A DNA stretch of 40,351 nt, from positions 1 through 40,351 of IMG/VR virus record IMGVR_UViG_3300021409_000073; one strand, written 5' to 3'. Position numbers and translations under genes: made by a program. The notes under the pieces are model-generated. The model was not told the origin of the DNA. It saw only the letters and a program-made list of their open reading frames with translations, and did no database searches. Shown here in pieces: positions 19,126 to 27,233 of this stretch. Position 1 is the stretch's first letter. Each line of letters opens with the position of its first letter. This DNA is from a virus.

Positions 19126-19314
19126 TGGAAGTCGCGAACCCAATGGGCGAACAGCTGACATTCGCTGCGCTGCCTACAACTAAGCTTCGTATAACGCAAA
19201 GAGGAAATTGACTATGCAGGTATATAATCTGGCTTGTTGCTGGTAATGGTGCAGGGGTGCGTTGCGTGCGTATAGAACTACGTGATTTCCCTCAAGCAGA
19301 GCAATTAAAATGGC
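19126..19314 (+). promoter_or_regulatory. AT-rich promoter region of the ABC-3C operon
   Basis: This 189-bp gap is sharply more A/T-rich than the restriction operon. TATATAAT (19221-19228) contains a consensus -10 TATAAT. TTGACT (19209-19214) is close to a -35 but only 8 bp away, so the actual -35 is unclear. The ribosome-binding site before the ATG at 19315 is weak. Confidence 0.5.
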
Positions 19315-20436
19315 ATGAGTGACGATTTCGATCTCTCTGATATCGATCCCGGACCTTCAGCATCGCCGCCGACGGCGGCGCAGGTGCAAAGCGGCATTCC
19401 AATTCCCGCGGTCCGATTAATCCAGGTATTCTCTCCCGATGAGTGGGAAGAGTTCACGGAAGAGTGGCTCTCCCTTCAGAAAGCCGTTGGATCATATCAT
19501 TCCGTGCGTCGCTTTTCGGGGCCGGGCGACCGAGGTTTGGATGTCGTTGCGTTCACAACTGCCGACGGCTTCAAGGCGCCTTGGGATAGTTATCAGTGCA
19601 AGCACTACGGCCAGCCGCTGAGTCCGGAAGATGTCAGGATTGAAGTCGCCAAGCTCGTCTATCACTCCTTCAAGAAATCCCCACCATACAATCAAGCGTG
19701 CCCCTTGCCGCAGCGACACATCTTTGTCTCTCCGCGTGGATGCGGCATTACCGTTTCCCGATGGTTCAAAGACGCCGCGCGCTTCAAGAAGGAAGTTCGC
19801 GAGCATTGGCTTAAGAACGGCCTTCCGAACATCGGCAAGGGGATAGACCAGGATTTCGCCGGTGCGTTTCTCAAGTATTTCGACTCTTTTGATTTTTCGA
19901 TCTTCGGTGACAAGTCAGCCGTCGAGTTGATCGAAGAGCATGAGCAGACGATCTTTCACGCGGCCCGTTTTGGTGGTGGCCTTCCTGCGCGCGGCCCTGT
20001 TCCCGCACCGCCCGCCATGCCGGATGCCGCGGAAAGCGTATACCTGAAGAAGCTTTTCGCCGTGTACGGCGAAAACACCGGAAAGACAGTAGACGAGCGC
20101 GCCCATCTGGAAGGTCACAGCGATCTACTGCACCACTTTGATCGCCAGCGTGTGCTTTTCTACAATGCCGAGGCTCTGCGCAACTTCGCCCGAGACCGGA
20201 CGCCTCTTGGCACATTTGATTCCTTGAAGGAGGATGTCTTCAATGGTGTCATCGATGCCTGTGAGAGCACGCATCCGAGCGGACTGGATCGCCTTCGAAC
20301 CACCCTCACAACGGCGGGCGCGGTTGATATCAGCGGCAACGCACTCGTGACGGTCACCCGCGTTGCGGATAAGCAAGGGGTCTGCCATCAGCTCGCCAAC
20401 GATGAACGTCTCACCTGGGTGAAAGACGATGACTGA
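19315..20436 (+). CDS. ABC-3C system effector with PD-(D/E)xK-like nuclease domain (373 aa)
   Basis: This looks like the effector of an ABC three-component defence system. The N-terminal domain (residues 40-125) has a Mrr/restriction-endonuclease-like pattern: GPGDRGLDVVAF with Asp76, then YQCKHY with Gln94 and Lys96, consistent with D...QxK nuclease active sites. The last 130 residues (YGENTGKTVDERAHLEGHSDL is cut here to its start, then FDRQRVLFYNAEALRNFARD) look like the conserved ABC-3C C-terminal domain, which joins variable effectors to the ATPase. It overlaps the next gene by 8 bp. Family assignment rests mainly on the recognisable middle component and ATPase that follow. Confidence 0.8.
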   Translation: MSDDFDLSDIDPGPSASPPTAAQVQSGIPIPAVRLIQVFSPDEWEEFTEEWLSLQKAVGSYHSVRRFSGPGDRGLDVVAFTTADGFKAPWDSYQCKHYGQPLSPEDVRIEVAKLVYHSFKKSPPYNQACPLPQRHIFVSPRGCGITVSRWFKDAARFKKEVREHWLKNGLPNIGKGIDQDFAGAFLKYFDSFDFSIFGDKSAVELIEEHEQTIFHAARFGGGLPARGPVPAPPAMPDAAESVYLKKLFAVYGENTGKTVDERAHLEGHSDLLHHFDRQRVLFYNAEALRNFARDRTPLGTFDSLKEDVFNGVIDACESTHPSGLDRLRTTLTTAGAVDISGNALVTVTRVADKQGVCHQLANDERLTWVKDDD

Positions 20437-20926
20437 TCTCCGCGTGCATGCCTTCAACAGCCCGTTCGAAACGGGCATCCGCGCGTTGATTCTGCTTGTC
20501 TCGTCGTTCCCGCGCGAGCATGACCTGAGCCGCCTCGTTCAGTACGACTACCTGGCGGTTCACTCGGAAGATGCGGGCGGTCCGCCTAGCCTCCATCCGC
20601 CGCTGCCGCTACGCTCCAATGAACTTCTTGTGCGCCGGGGGCTCGTCGAGCGAGGCTTGCTGCTGATGGCGAGCGCTGGTCTGGTTCGCCGCATTCCTCG
20701 GGAGACGGGCATTGTCTTCACGGCAAACGACGAGGCCGGATCGTTCGTATCCAACCTGCATTCTGATTATCTGGAAGGTATAAAGAAACGAGCCAGCTGG
20801 GTTGTTGAGTCGTTCGATAGCTTGTCCGACTCGGAGCTGGATCGCGTCATAAATAGACTCTTTGAGGCCTGGACGACCGAATTTCAGCCGGTAGAAACAG
20901 CTATTCAAGAAGAGCTACAGATATGA
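20429..20926 (+). CDS. ABC-3C middle component, MC2-like (165 aa)
   Basis: The sequence FNSPFETGIRALILLVSSFP, then DYLAVHSEDAGGPPSLHPP, LPLRSNELLVRRGLVERG and LLLMASAGLVRR, is the signature of the small ABC-3C middle components I know as MC2, which are helix-rich adaptors between effector and ATPase. Length fits. It overlaps the effector stop by 8 bp and the ATPase start by 4 bp (ATGA), so the three proteins are made together. Confidence 0.85.
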   Translation: MTDLRVHAFNSPFETGIRALILLVSSFPREHDLSRLVQYDYLAVHSEDAGGPPSLHPPLPLRSNELLVRRGLVERGLLLMASAGLVRRIPRETGIVFTANDEAGSFVSNLHSDYLEGIKKRASWVVESFDSLSDSELDRVINRLFEAWTTEFQPVETAIQEELQI

Positions 20927-22773
20927 GCGGGCTCTTCCTTCGACATCTTGCCTATCTTGGGCCACGGAAAAAGCCCGCGAGCATAACCTTTGAACGCGGC
21001 TTGAATGTGGTCTGTGGTGCTTCCGACACCGGCAAATCGCTCATCGTCGAGAGTCTTGACTTCATGCTGGGCGGTACGCAGCCGCCGCGTGAGGTGCCCG
21101 AGCGCGCCGGATATGATCGTGTGCGCCTACTCATCGAGTCAAAAGGTTGGCCTTTGCTGGGCCTTGAGCGCAGTATCGAAGGTGGAAATTTTGCATCTTA
21201 TCAGGAAGAGCTGCTTGATGGTCTGCCGAGCACTAATCCACGAACACTGCGCGAGAAACATAGTGCGGCACGTCAAGACACGCTCTCTCACGAACTGCTT
21301 GAGCGGATAGGCCTCACCGAAAAATACCTTCGAAGGAACAAGGCCGGGGCAACGAGAACGGCAAGTATTCGCGACATCGCTCGTCTTTGCGTCGTCACTG
21401 AAGAAGAAATTCAGCGGCGGAGCTCGCCGTTTCAGACCGGTCAATACACCCAGGCCACATCGGAGTATGCCGCCTTCAAACTTCTTCTCAGCGGCACCGA
21501 TGACAGTGCTCTCGTCGGAACGGTTGAAGCCGGGCGCGTGCGCGAGTCCGTTTCCGGCAAGGTCGAATTACTGACCCAAATGATTGAAGAGCTGCAAATC
21601 GAAATCGATGAAGAAGGGCATGATCAAGAAGAACTTCTCGACCAGCTATCAAAACTAGAGGGCAGTATCGAAGAGTGCAACGATGAACTCAGCGCCGCGC
21701 AAGGAACCTTGAATGCACTGATTGAGGACAGGGCAGCAGCGGCATCGGAGATCAACAAACGTCGCGCGCGCTTAGTTGAAATCGCGGAGCTAACCAAGCG
21801 CTTCGCGCTTCTTGATGACCATTATTCGACTGACCTCAAACGTCTGGAATCTATCCGTGAGGCTGGATCACTTTTCGTTCACAGTGATCGGAAAATTTGT
21901 CCGCTCTGCGGCTCAAATCCCGAAGATCAGCATCGGGATTCGGATTGCGACGGCAACGTTGAGGCCGTTCTGCTGGCCGCGATTGCCGAGATGCACAAGA
22001 TCAGGAAGCTGCAATTCGAGCTTCGGGATACGGTCGCAACGCTGGAAGGTGAGCGTGACCGGATAAACGGCGAGCTACCGAAGTATTCCGAACGTTACGC
22101 CACACTCGATGGTGAGCTCTCAGACATCGCGAGACCCGAACTATCCACAAAACGCAGCTCATATAATGAGCTCATTTCCAAGCGTGCCGAGGTGAATTCC
22201 GTTCTTGAGAAGTTCAAGCGCCTCAAGCGCCTGATCGATCAGCGCGATGATCTTGAGTCCGGGGACGGTGGCGACGGCAAGCCAACCGAGACCAAGACGA
22301 TCATATCAAAATCAACCCTTGATGAGTTTTCACAGACGGTCGAGCGCATTTTGGCTGCATGGCACTACCCAAACGCGCAGCGTGTCTTCTTTGATGAGAC
22401 TACCCGAGACTTCCAGATAGCTGGCAAAGCGCGCGGTAGCAGCGGCAAAGGATTGAGAGCAATTTCGCACGCTGCGGTCACTATTGGGCTGCTTGAGTTT
22501 TGCCTTGAGCGCGGACTCCCGCATCCCGGTTTCGTCATTCTCGACTCTCCGCTTCTTGCATACTGGAAGCCGGAAGGTGACGACGACGATCTGCGCGGGA
22601 CAGACATCAAAGAACGCTTTTATGAGTATCTGATCGGTTTCAAAGACAATGCCCAGATCATCATCGTAGAAAACGAGCATCCGCAGCCCTTGGTGGCTGA
22701 AGCTGCCAATGTTTCGGTCTTCACGAAAAACCCGAACCAGGGCCGGTACGGCTTCTTTCCAGTTCCTGTCTGA
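20923..22773 (+). CDS. ABC-3C SMC/Rad50-like ATPase (616 aa)
   Basis: This is the sensor/motor ATPase of the ABC-3C system. Walker A is GASDTGKS (residues 32-39). A long coiled coil spans about residues 215-460 and is interrupted near 325 by KICPLCGSNP, a Rad50-like zinc-hook Cys-x2-Cys. The C-terminal lobe has SSGKGLRAISHAAVTIGLL (signature-like) and FVILDSPLLAYW (Walker B with Asp, followed by Ser rather than Glu). Family knowledge suggests recognition of invader DNA or structures and activation of the effector; the trigger here is unknown. Codons are less G/C-biased than in flanking phage genes. Confidence 0.88.
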   Translation: MSGLFLRHLAYLGPRKKPASITFERGLNVVCGASDTGKSLIVESLDFMLGGTQPPREVPERAGYDRVRLLIESKGWPLLGLERSIEGGNFASYQEELLDGLPSTNPRTLREKHSAARQDTLSHELLERIGLTEKYLRRNKAGATRTASIRDIARLCVVTEEEIQRRSSPFQTGQYTQATSEYAAFKLLLSGTDDSALVGTVEAGRVRESVSGKVELLTQMIEELQIEIDEEGHDQEELLDQLSKLEGSIEECNDELSAAQGTLNALIEDRAAAASEINKRRARLVEIAELTKRFALLDDHYSTDLKRLESIREAGSLFVHSDRKICPLCGSNPEDQHRDSDCDGNVEAVLLAAIAEMHKIRKLQFELRDTVATLEGERDRINGELPKYSERYATLDGELSDIARPELSTKRSSYNELISKRAEVNSVLEKFKRLKRLIDQRDDLESGDGGDGKPTETKTIISKSTLDEFSQTVERILAAWHYPNAQRVFFDETTRDFQIAGKARGSSGKGLRAISHAAVTIGLLEFCLERGLPHPGFVILDSPLLAYWKPEGDDDDLRGTDIKERFYEYLIGFKDNAQIIIVENEHPQPLVAEAANVSVFTKNPNQGRYGFFPVPV

Positions 22774-23290
22774 CCGGTCAGCAATACACGGGGGAAATCC
22801 GAGCGACCGTTTAGTGTTCAACGTCTGCTTTGTGAAGGCTGCGCTGCAGTAAGAATGAGGGAGCCCAAGTTCTCTTTTGGGCCGGATGTGTCACACCCCC
22901 TCCCATGGTTCCCCCTGGGCACGATCCGTATACGGGGGGGCTGAGCGCGGCAGTTTTCCAGCGTCTGGCCATTTCGCCGGGGAATCCACCCGGAAGCCAC
23001 CTTCGCCCACGCGCCTGAAATTCTGACTCAGGTTCAAAGACTTACGCGCCGGAGCCGCTGCCGCGGTGGATTCCAGACCGGAAGCCAGGGAAACCACCTC
23101 CGGGGAAGCCAGGCGACGGGAAGCCACCCTCCGGATGCGACCCACCGGAAGCTGTTGAATCCACGGCGCTTTTCCGGTTGACAGACCTGCCCCCCTTGAC
23201 CTACCCCTTGATCATCGAAGAATTGCGTCCGGAGGAACCCCCCTCGCGGGCGCTTTCATTTCCCCTCCCCCACATCCTGAGCCCCATCCC
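22774..23290. other. 517-bp non-coding region with hairpins and a decamer repeat array
   Basis: No gene is supported here. It contains a GCCCAA/TTGGGC hairpin (22863-22882) that may end the ABC-3C operon, a CCGTATACGG palindrome (22926-22935), and the GGAAGCCA repeat array listed separately. TTGACA at about 23177 could be a -35 for the methyltransferase genes, but no clear -10 follows. Antisense open frames here are shadows of the flanking gene. Confidence 0.6.
22981..23166. repeat. Degenerate GGAAGCCACC decamer array
   Basis: Related decamers occur at 22981 (GGAATCCACC), 22992 (GGAAGCCACC), 23065 (inverted GGTGGATTCC), 23080 (GGAAGCCAGG), 23089 (GGAAACCACC), 23104 (GGAAGCCAGG), 23119 (GGAAGCCACC), 23147 (GGAAGCTG) and about 23157 (GAATCCACGG). 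Neighbouring units are often 9, 11 or 15 bp apart. The array could be a protein-binding site cluster. Confidence 0.5.
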
Positions 23291-24553
23291 ATGGACCTCG
23301 TCTTCGCGCCGAGCCAGGTAGAGTCCTGGCCGATTGCCCGACTGCGCCCCTATGCCCGCAATGCCAAGATGCATGGCGCCGACCAGGTGGCGAAGATCGC
23401 CGCGAGCATGGCCAAGTTCGGCTGGACCGTCCCCTGCATGGTGGCCGACGACGGCGAACTGATCGCGGGCCATGGCCGGGTGCTGGCGGCCACGATGCTC
23501 GGGCTGACGGAGGCGCCGGTGATCCGGCTGAGCCACCTCGACGAGGCGGAACGCCGGGCCTACCGGATTGCCGACAACAAGCTGACGGAACTGGGCGAGT
23601 GGGACGAGGCCCTGCTGCGCGACGAGATCGCGGAGCTTTTGGCTGAGGATTTCGACCTGACCCTGCTCGGCATCAGCGACGATGACCTCGATGCGCTGCT
23701 GCGGGATCCCGAGGCGCTGGGCGGGGAAGGTCCGATCGAGGGCGAGGACGATGTGCCCGAGTTGCCGGTCACGCCGGTGTCGGTGCCTGGCGACCTCTGG
23801 CAGCTGGGCGGGCATCGGCTGATCTGTGGCGACAGCACCGCGGCCGATGTGGTTGGGCGGCTGCTCGGCGATGTGCGTCCCCTGCTGATGGTGACCGATC
23901 CGCCCTATGGCGTCGAATACGATCCCTCCTGGCGCAACCAGGCGGGCGCGGCCAAGACGAAACGCACCGGCAAGGTGCTGAACGACGACCGGGCAGACTG
24001 GCGCGAGGCATGGACGCTGTTCCCCGGCGACGTCGCCTATGTCTGGCACGGCGCGCTGCATGCTGCGACCGTGGCCGACAGCCTGACCGCAGCGGGTTTC
24101 GCCATCCGGTCGCAGATCATCTGGGCCAAGGACCGGCTGGTCCTCAGCCGAGGCGATTACCACTGGCAGCATGAACCCTGCTGGTATGCGGTGCGCGCCA
24201 AGGGCAAGGGCCACTGGGCCGGGGACCGCAAACAGACGACGCTCTGGCAGATCGCCAACCGGGATCAGGATGCCGACACGGTGCATGGCACGCAGAAGCC
24301 GGTGGAATGCATGCGGCGGCCGATCCTGAACAACTCCAGCCCTGGTCAGGCGGTCTATGAACCGTTCATGGGATCCGGCACGACCCTGATCGCGGCCGAG
24401 ACAACAGGCCGTGTCTGCCTCGGCATTGAGTTGAACCCGGCCTATGTCGACGTGGCCATCGAGCGCTGGCAAGTCTTCACGGGTCAGGAGGCCGTGCTGG
24501 CAGAAACCGGCGAGACGTTTACGGCCCTGAAAGCCCAGCGGCACGCAGCATGA
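23291..24553 (+). CDS. ParB-domain plus DNA methyltransferase fusion, DPPY type (420 aa)
   Basis: Residues 1-115 form a ParB/sulfiredoxin-like N-terminal domain (ARLRPYARNAKMH-type start, GELIAGHGRVLAA, YRIADNKLTELGEWD). The C-terminal half is a beta-class amino-methyltransferase: DPPYGVEYD (motif IV, near residue 204), then VHGTQKPVECM and FMGSGTTLIAA (motif I, near 359). The DPPY motif suggests N6-adenine methylation. Fusions of this kind are common in phages of alphaproteobacteria and may modify phage DNA before packaging. It is followed, with an ATGA overlap, by a close paralogue. Confidence 0.9.
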   Translation: MDLVFAPSQVESWPIARLRPYARNAKMHGADQVAKIAASMAKFGWTVPCMVADDGELIAGHGRVLAATMLGLTEAPVIRLSHLDEAERRAYRIADNKLTELGEWDEALLRDEIAELLAEDFDLTLLGISDDDLDALLRDPEALGGEGPIEGEDDVPELPVTPVSVPGDLWQLGGHRLICGDSTAADVVGRLLGDVRPLLMVTDPPYGVEYDPSWRNQAGAAKTKRTGKVLNDDRADWREAWTLFPGDVAYVWHGALHAATVADSLTAAGFAIRSQIIWAKDRLVLSRGDYHWQHEPCWYAVRAKGKGHWAGDRKQTTLWQIANRDQDADTVHGTQKPVECMRRPILNNSSPGQAVYEPFMGSGTTLIAAETTGRVCLGIELNPAYVDVAIERWQVFTGQEAVLAETGETFTALKAQRHAA

Positions 24554-25926
24554 CGATGCATCTGCGCCCGAGCCAGATCGCCTTCTGGCCGCTGGATCGG
24601 CTGAAACCCTACGCCCGGAACGCCAAGACCCACGACGACGACCAGGTGGCGAAGATCGCTGCGAGCATGACCGAGTTCGGCTGGACTGTCCCCTGCCTCG
24701 TTGCCGCCGACGGCGAGCTGATCGCAGGCCATGGCCGCGTGCTGGCCGCCGCGCAGCTCGGGCTGGCCGAGGCACCGGTCATCGTGCTGGACCATCTGAC
24801 CGAGGCGCAGCGTCGCGCTTACCGGATCGCCGACAACCGGCTGACCGAACTGGGGGGATGGGATGACGCCCTGCTCGTCGAGGAGCTGCGGGGTCTGCTG
24901 GCCGAGGATTTCGACCTCGGGCTGATCGGGATCCCCGAGGACGAGTTGGACGCGTTGCTGCACGACGCCGACGACGACCGCGCGCCGATCGACGATGACA
25001 CCGCCGATACGATCCCCGATGCCCCGGCCGAACCTATCACCCGGCCGGGCGACATCTGGGCGCTGGGCGAACATCGCCTGATCTGCGGCGATGCCACCGA
25101 TCCGGGTGTAGTGGCACGGCTGATGGATGGCGCGCAGGCCTCGCTGATGTTCACCTCCCCGCCCTATGCCCAGCAGCGCGACTATGGCGCCGCGAAGGAG
25201 AAGGTCGGTGACTGGGATGCGCTGATGCAGGGCGTCTTCACCTCGGCGCCCGTCACCGCCGATGCCCAGCTGCTAGTCAACCTCGGCCTCGTCCACCGCG
25301 ATGGCGAATGGATCCCGTATTGGGACGACTGGACCCTTTGGATGCGCGCGCAGGGCTGGCGGCGGTTCGGCTGGTATGTCTGGGACCAGGGGCCCGGCCT
25401 TCCCGGTGACTGGAACGGGCGGCTGGCGCCGTCGCACGAGTTCATCTTCCACTTCAACCGGCAGCCCCGGAAGCCGAACAAGACGGTCGCGAGCAAGCAC
25501 GCGGGCGAAACCCTTGGCGGCGGTGGTCTGCGCGGGGCCGACGGCACGGTCCATCGCAAGACTGGCTTTGGTAACGCGATTCAGAGCCACCGCATTCCGG
25601 ACAGCGTCTTCCGCATCATGCGCCACAAAGGAGGCTTGGGCGCCGCCGGATCGCACCCGGCCGTGTTCCCGGTGGCGCTGGTCGAGGTGGTGCTCGAGGC
25701 CTTCACCGATCCCGGCGACCTGGTGTTCGAGCCCTTCTGCGGCTCCGGCACCCAGCTGATCGCCGCCGAACGCACCGGGAGGCGCTGCTGTGCCGTGGAA
25801 CTGGACCCGATCTATTGCGACGTCGCCGTGCGACGGTGGGAGATGGCGACGGGGCGAGCGGCCCACCGAATCAGCGAACAGGAGGAGGCCAGAAAACCGG
25901 CGCACCGGCCGAGGAAGCGGTCATGA
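24550..25926 (+). CDS. ParB-domain plus DNA methyltransferase fusion, SPPY type (458 aa)
   Basis: The ParB-like N-terminal 115 residues are strikingly similar to the preceding protein (ARNAKTHDDDQVAKIAASM, GELIAGHGRVLAAAQLGLAE), indicating tandem duplication. The methyltransferase half has diverged: its motif IV is TSPPYAQQRDYG (near residue 202) and motif I is FCGSGTQLIAAE (near 395). SPPY is usual in N4-cytosine enzymes, although some adenine enzymes also use it. A 110-residue insert between them holds the target-recognition region. Its start overlaps the first copy and its stop overlaps the next gene, so all three are coupled. Confidence 0.9.
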   Translation: MTMHLRPSQIAFWPLDRLKPYARNAKTHDDDQVAKIAASMTEFGWTVPCLVAADGELIAGHGRVLAAAQLGLAEAPVIVLDHLTEAQRRAYRIADNRLTELGGWDDALLVEELRGLLAEDFDLGLIGIPEDELDALLHDADDDRAPIDDDTADTIPDAPAEPITRPGDIWALGEHRLICGDATDPGVVARLMDGAQASLMFTSPPYAQQRDYGAAKEKVGDWDALMQGVFTSAPVTADAQLLVNLGLVHRDGEWIPYWDDWTLWMRAQGWRRFGWYVWDQGPGLPGDWNGRLAPSHEFIFHFNRQPRKPNKTVASKHAGETLGGGGLRGADGTVHRKTGFGNAIQSHRIPDSVFRIMRHKGGLGAAGSHPAVFPVALVEVVLEAFTDPGDLVFEPFCGSGTQLIAAERTGRRCCAVELDPIYCDVAVRRWEMATGRAAHRISEQEEARKPAHRPRKRS

Positions 25927-26138
25927 CGCAGTCGCGCCGCATGTCGCTGATTGAGGCCATCGCCAATGTCGCCGTGGGCTACGCGCTGGCAATCGCCACG
26001 CAGATCGTGGTGTTCCCATGGTTCGGCCTGAACCCGAGCCTCGGTGAGAACCTGGCGCTGGGCGGGATCTTCACCGCGATCTCCCTGATCCGGGGCTACG
26101 CCCTGCGCAGGCTGTTTGAGGCAATCAGCGCGCGGTAA
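25923..26138 (+). CDS. Small two-span membrane protein, DUF7220-like (71 aa)
   Basis: The sequence SLIEAIANVAVGYALAIATQ, with IVVFPWFGL after it and LALGGIFTAISLIRGY later, gives two hydrophobic segments (about residues 9-32 and 44-60) and a basic end (ALRRLFEAI). This matches my memory of DUF7220, a short phage family usually found beside phage methyltransferases or terminases. The ATG overlaps the upstream stop (ATGA). The role is unknown. Holin-like activity is possible from the topology but is not supported by any lysis genes nearby. Confidence 0.75.
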   Translation: MTQSRRMSLIEAIANVAVGYALAIATQIVVFPWFGLNPSLGENLALGGIFTAISLIRGYALRRLFEAISAR

Positions 26139-26291
26139 ACTGCAACAGTTCTGCACCACAAGGCAGATGCTTGTATGGGCACCGCCGTGCGAGGTTGAGA
26201 TCAGTTTCTGCATTGCCTATCTGAGATGCCGGGTGGCGACAGTGCGCGTCTCCCGGACAATGGAGACTGGATGTCAGAGCTTGCGTGATAG

Positions 26292-26314
26292 GGCTCTCTG
26301 AGTTTCAGAGAGCC
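26292..26314. terminator. Perfect 10-bp hairpin in the leader of the yjhX-like gene
   Basis: GGCTCTCTGA (26292-26301) and TCAGAGAGCC (26305-26314) pair perfectly with a 3-nt loop. No T-tract follows. It could end the methyltransferase operon or act as a leader element, being 70 bp before the toxin ATG in a 245-bp gap. Confidence 0.5.
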
Positions 26315-26383
26315 GCGTGAAACCGAAGTTGCCTGGCGCATTTGCGCTCGGGCATTTTTTCACGTCTGTCACACGAGACTTCC

Positions 26384-26647
26384 ATGAACATCTCGAGAAA
26401 CGAACAACGTGCGCTGCACGTTCTGGCGCTTGGTGGCCGTATCCTGCACGAGCGGGCGGACGGTCCCAAGATTACCTCCGTCACCTGCGTCACGCGCGAA
26501 GGGATGATCCTGTCCGACCTCGACATGACCATCTTCAACAAGCTGAGGCGCAAGCGGCTGATCGAATCCCGGTCCGGCGGCCCCTATCACATCTCGAAAC
26601 GCGGTCGCCTGTCGGTGCGGGCGCAACTCGACAATCAGGGAGCATGA
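26384..26647 (+). CDS. yjhX: TopAI (YjhX)-family toxin (87 aa)
   Basis: The E. coli homologue TopAI/YjhX binds topoisomerase I and blocks its action. The family pattern is clear: ISRNEQRALHVLALGGRI at the N-terminus, VTCVTREGMILSD in the middle, KLRRKRLIESRSGGPY and ISKRGRLSVRAQLDN at the C-terminus. Full length for the family. ATG 26384 is chosen because the family begins MNIS; a longer frame starts at 26342. The next gene begins 1 bp after its stop, and encodes the matching antitoxin. Confidence 0.88.
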   Translation: MNISRNEQRALHVLALGGRILHERADGPKITSVTCVTREGMILSDLDMTIFNKLRRKRLIESRSGGPYHISKRGRLSVRAQLDNQGA

Positions 26648-26648
26648 C

Positions 26649-27149
26649 ATGTTGATCCGCAACGAAATCGACAGTGATGCCTCCGCGATCAGCAGGGTTG
26701 TGACCGAGGCCATGAAGGTGCTTCCGCAATCCACCGGAGCGGAGGCCGCCATTGTCGACAGGCTGAGGGCGGACAATGCTCTCAGCCTGTCGCTCGTGGC
26801 CGAGGACGGGGGCGAGATGGTTGGCTATCTGGCCGCCTCGGATGCCTTGATCGGGGCGGAGTCCGGCTGGGGCCTGATCGGTCCCGTCGCCGTCCTGCCT
26901 GCGCGGCACGGGCAGGGGATCGGAAGCGCCCTCATGGCCGAGGCGATCCGTCGGCTGCGCGCAGGCTGCAAGGGGGCGGCCCTTGTCGGCGATCCCGGCT
27001 ACTATGGCCGGTTCGGGTTCAGGGCCTTTCCAAGCCTGCGGCTGGGTGACGTCCCGCCCCGTTTCGTGCAGGCCCTTCCGTTCCATGGGAGCGAACCTGA
27101 CGGCGAGCTGATCCATCATCCCGCGTTCGGCCTGGAGCAAAAGGGCTGA
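26649..27149 (+). CDS. yjhQ: YjhQ-like GNAT acetyltransferase, antitoxin of the TopAI pair (166 aa)
   Basis: This is a GNAT-fold N-acetyltransferase. VAEDGGEMVGYLAASDA forms the central strands. GPVAVLPARHGQGIGSALM is the acetyl-CoA-binding motif (R/Q-x-x-G-x-G/A). GDPGYYGRFGFRAF is the C-terminal signature of the YhbS/YjhQ type. In E. coli, YjhQ is the antitoxin partner of YjhX, so this adjacent pair is most likely a toxin-antitoxin module carried by the prophage. It starts 1 bp after the toxin stop, so translation is probably coupled. Confidence 0.85.
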   Translation: MLIRNEIDSDASAISRVVTEAMKVLPQSTGAEAAIVDRLRADNALSLSLVAEDGGEMVGYLAASDALIGAESGWGLIGPVAVLPARHGQGIGSALMAEAIRRLRAGCKGAALVGDPGYYGRFGFRAFPSLRLGDVPPRFVQALPFHGSEPDGELIHHPAFGLEQKG

Positions 27150-27154
27150 CGCAA

Positions 27155-27187
27155 GCCCGGGCCGCACATCGACGGTGCGGCCCGGGC
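27155..27187. terminator. Strong hairpin between convergent genes
   Basis: GCCCGGGCCGCAC (27155-27167) and GTGCGGCCCGGGC (27175-27187) form a perfect 13-bp stem around a 7-nt loop. It lies between the yjhQ-like stop and the stop of the minus-strand gene at 27234. It can serve both directions, although no long T-tract is present. Confidence 0.7.
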
Positions 27188-27233
27188 AATCCCGCTTGCG
27201 GACTGCTGGCCGCCTCGGGAGCCTTTCGACGAC

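Noticed and set aside
19209-19228. Consensus sigma-70 promoter made of TTGACT and TATAAT
   Set aside because: The two elements are only 8 bp apart, too close for one promoter; only the -10 is plausible.
23201-24775. Minus-strand open frame of 524 codons
   Set aside because: Antisense to the two ParB-methyltransferase genes and to the non-coding repeats; no motif.
25923-26138. Holin of a lysis cassette
   Set aside because: Two hydrophobic segments fit, but no endolysin or spanin is next to it and the family is better known beside phage methyltransferases; kept as a membrane protein of unknown role.
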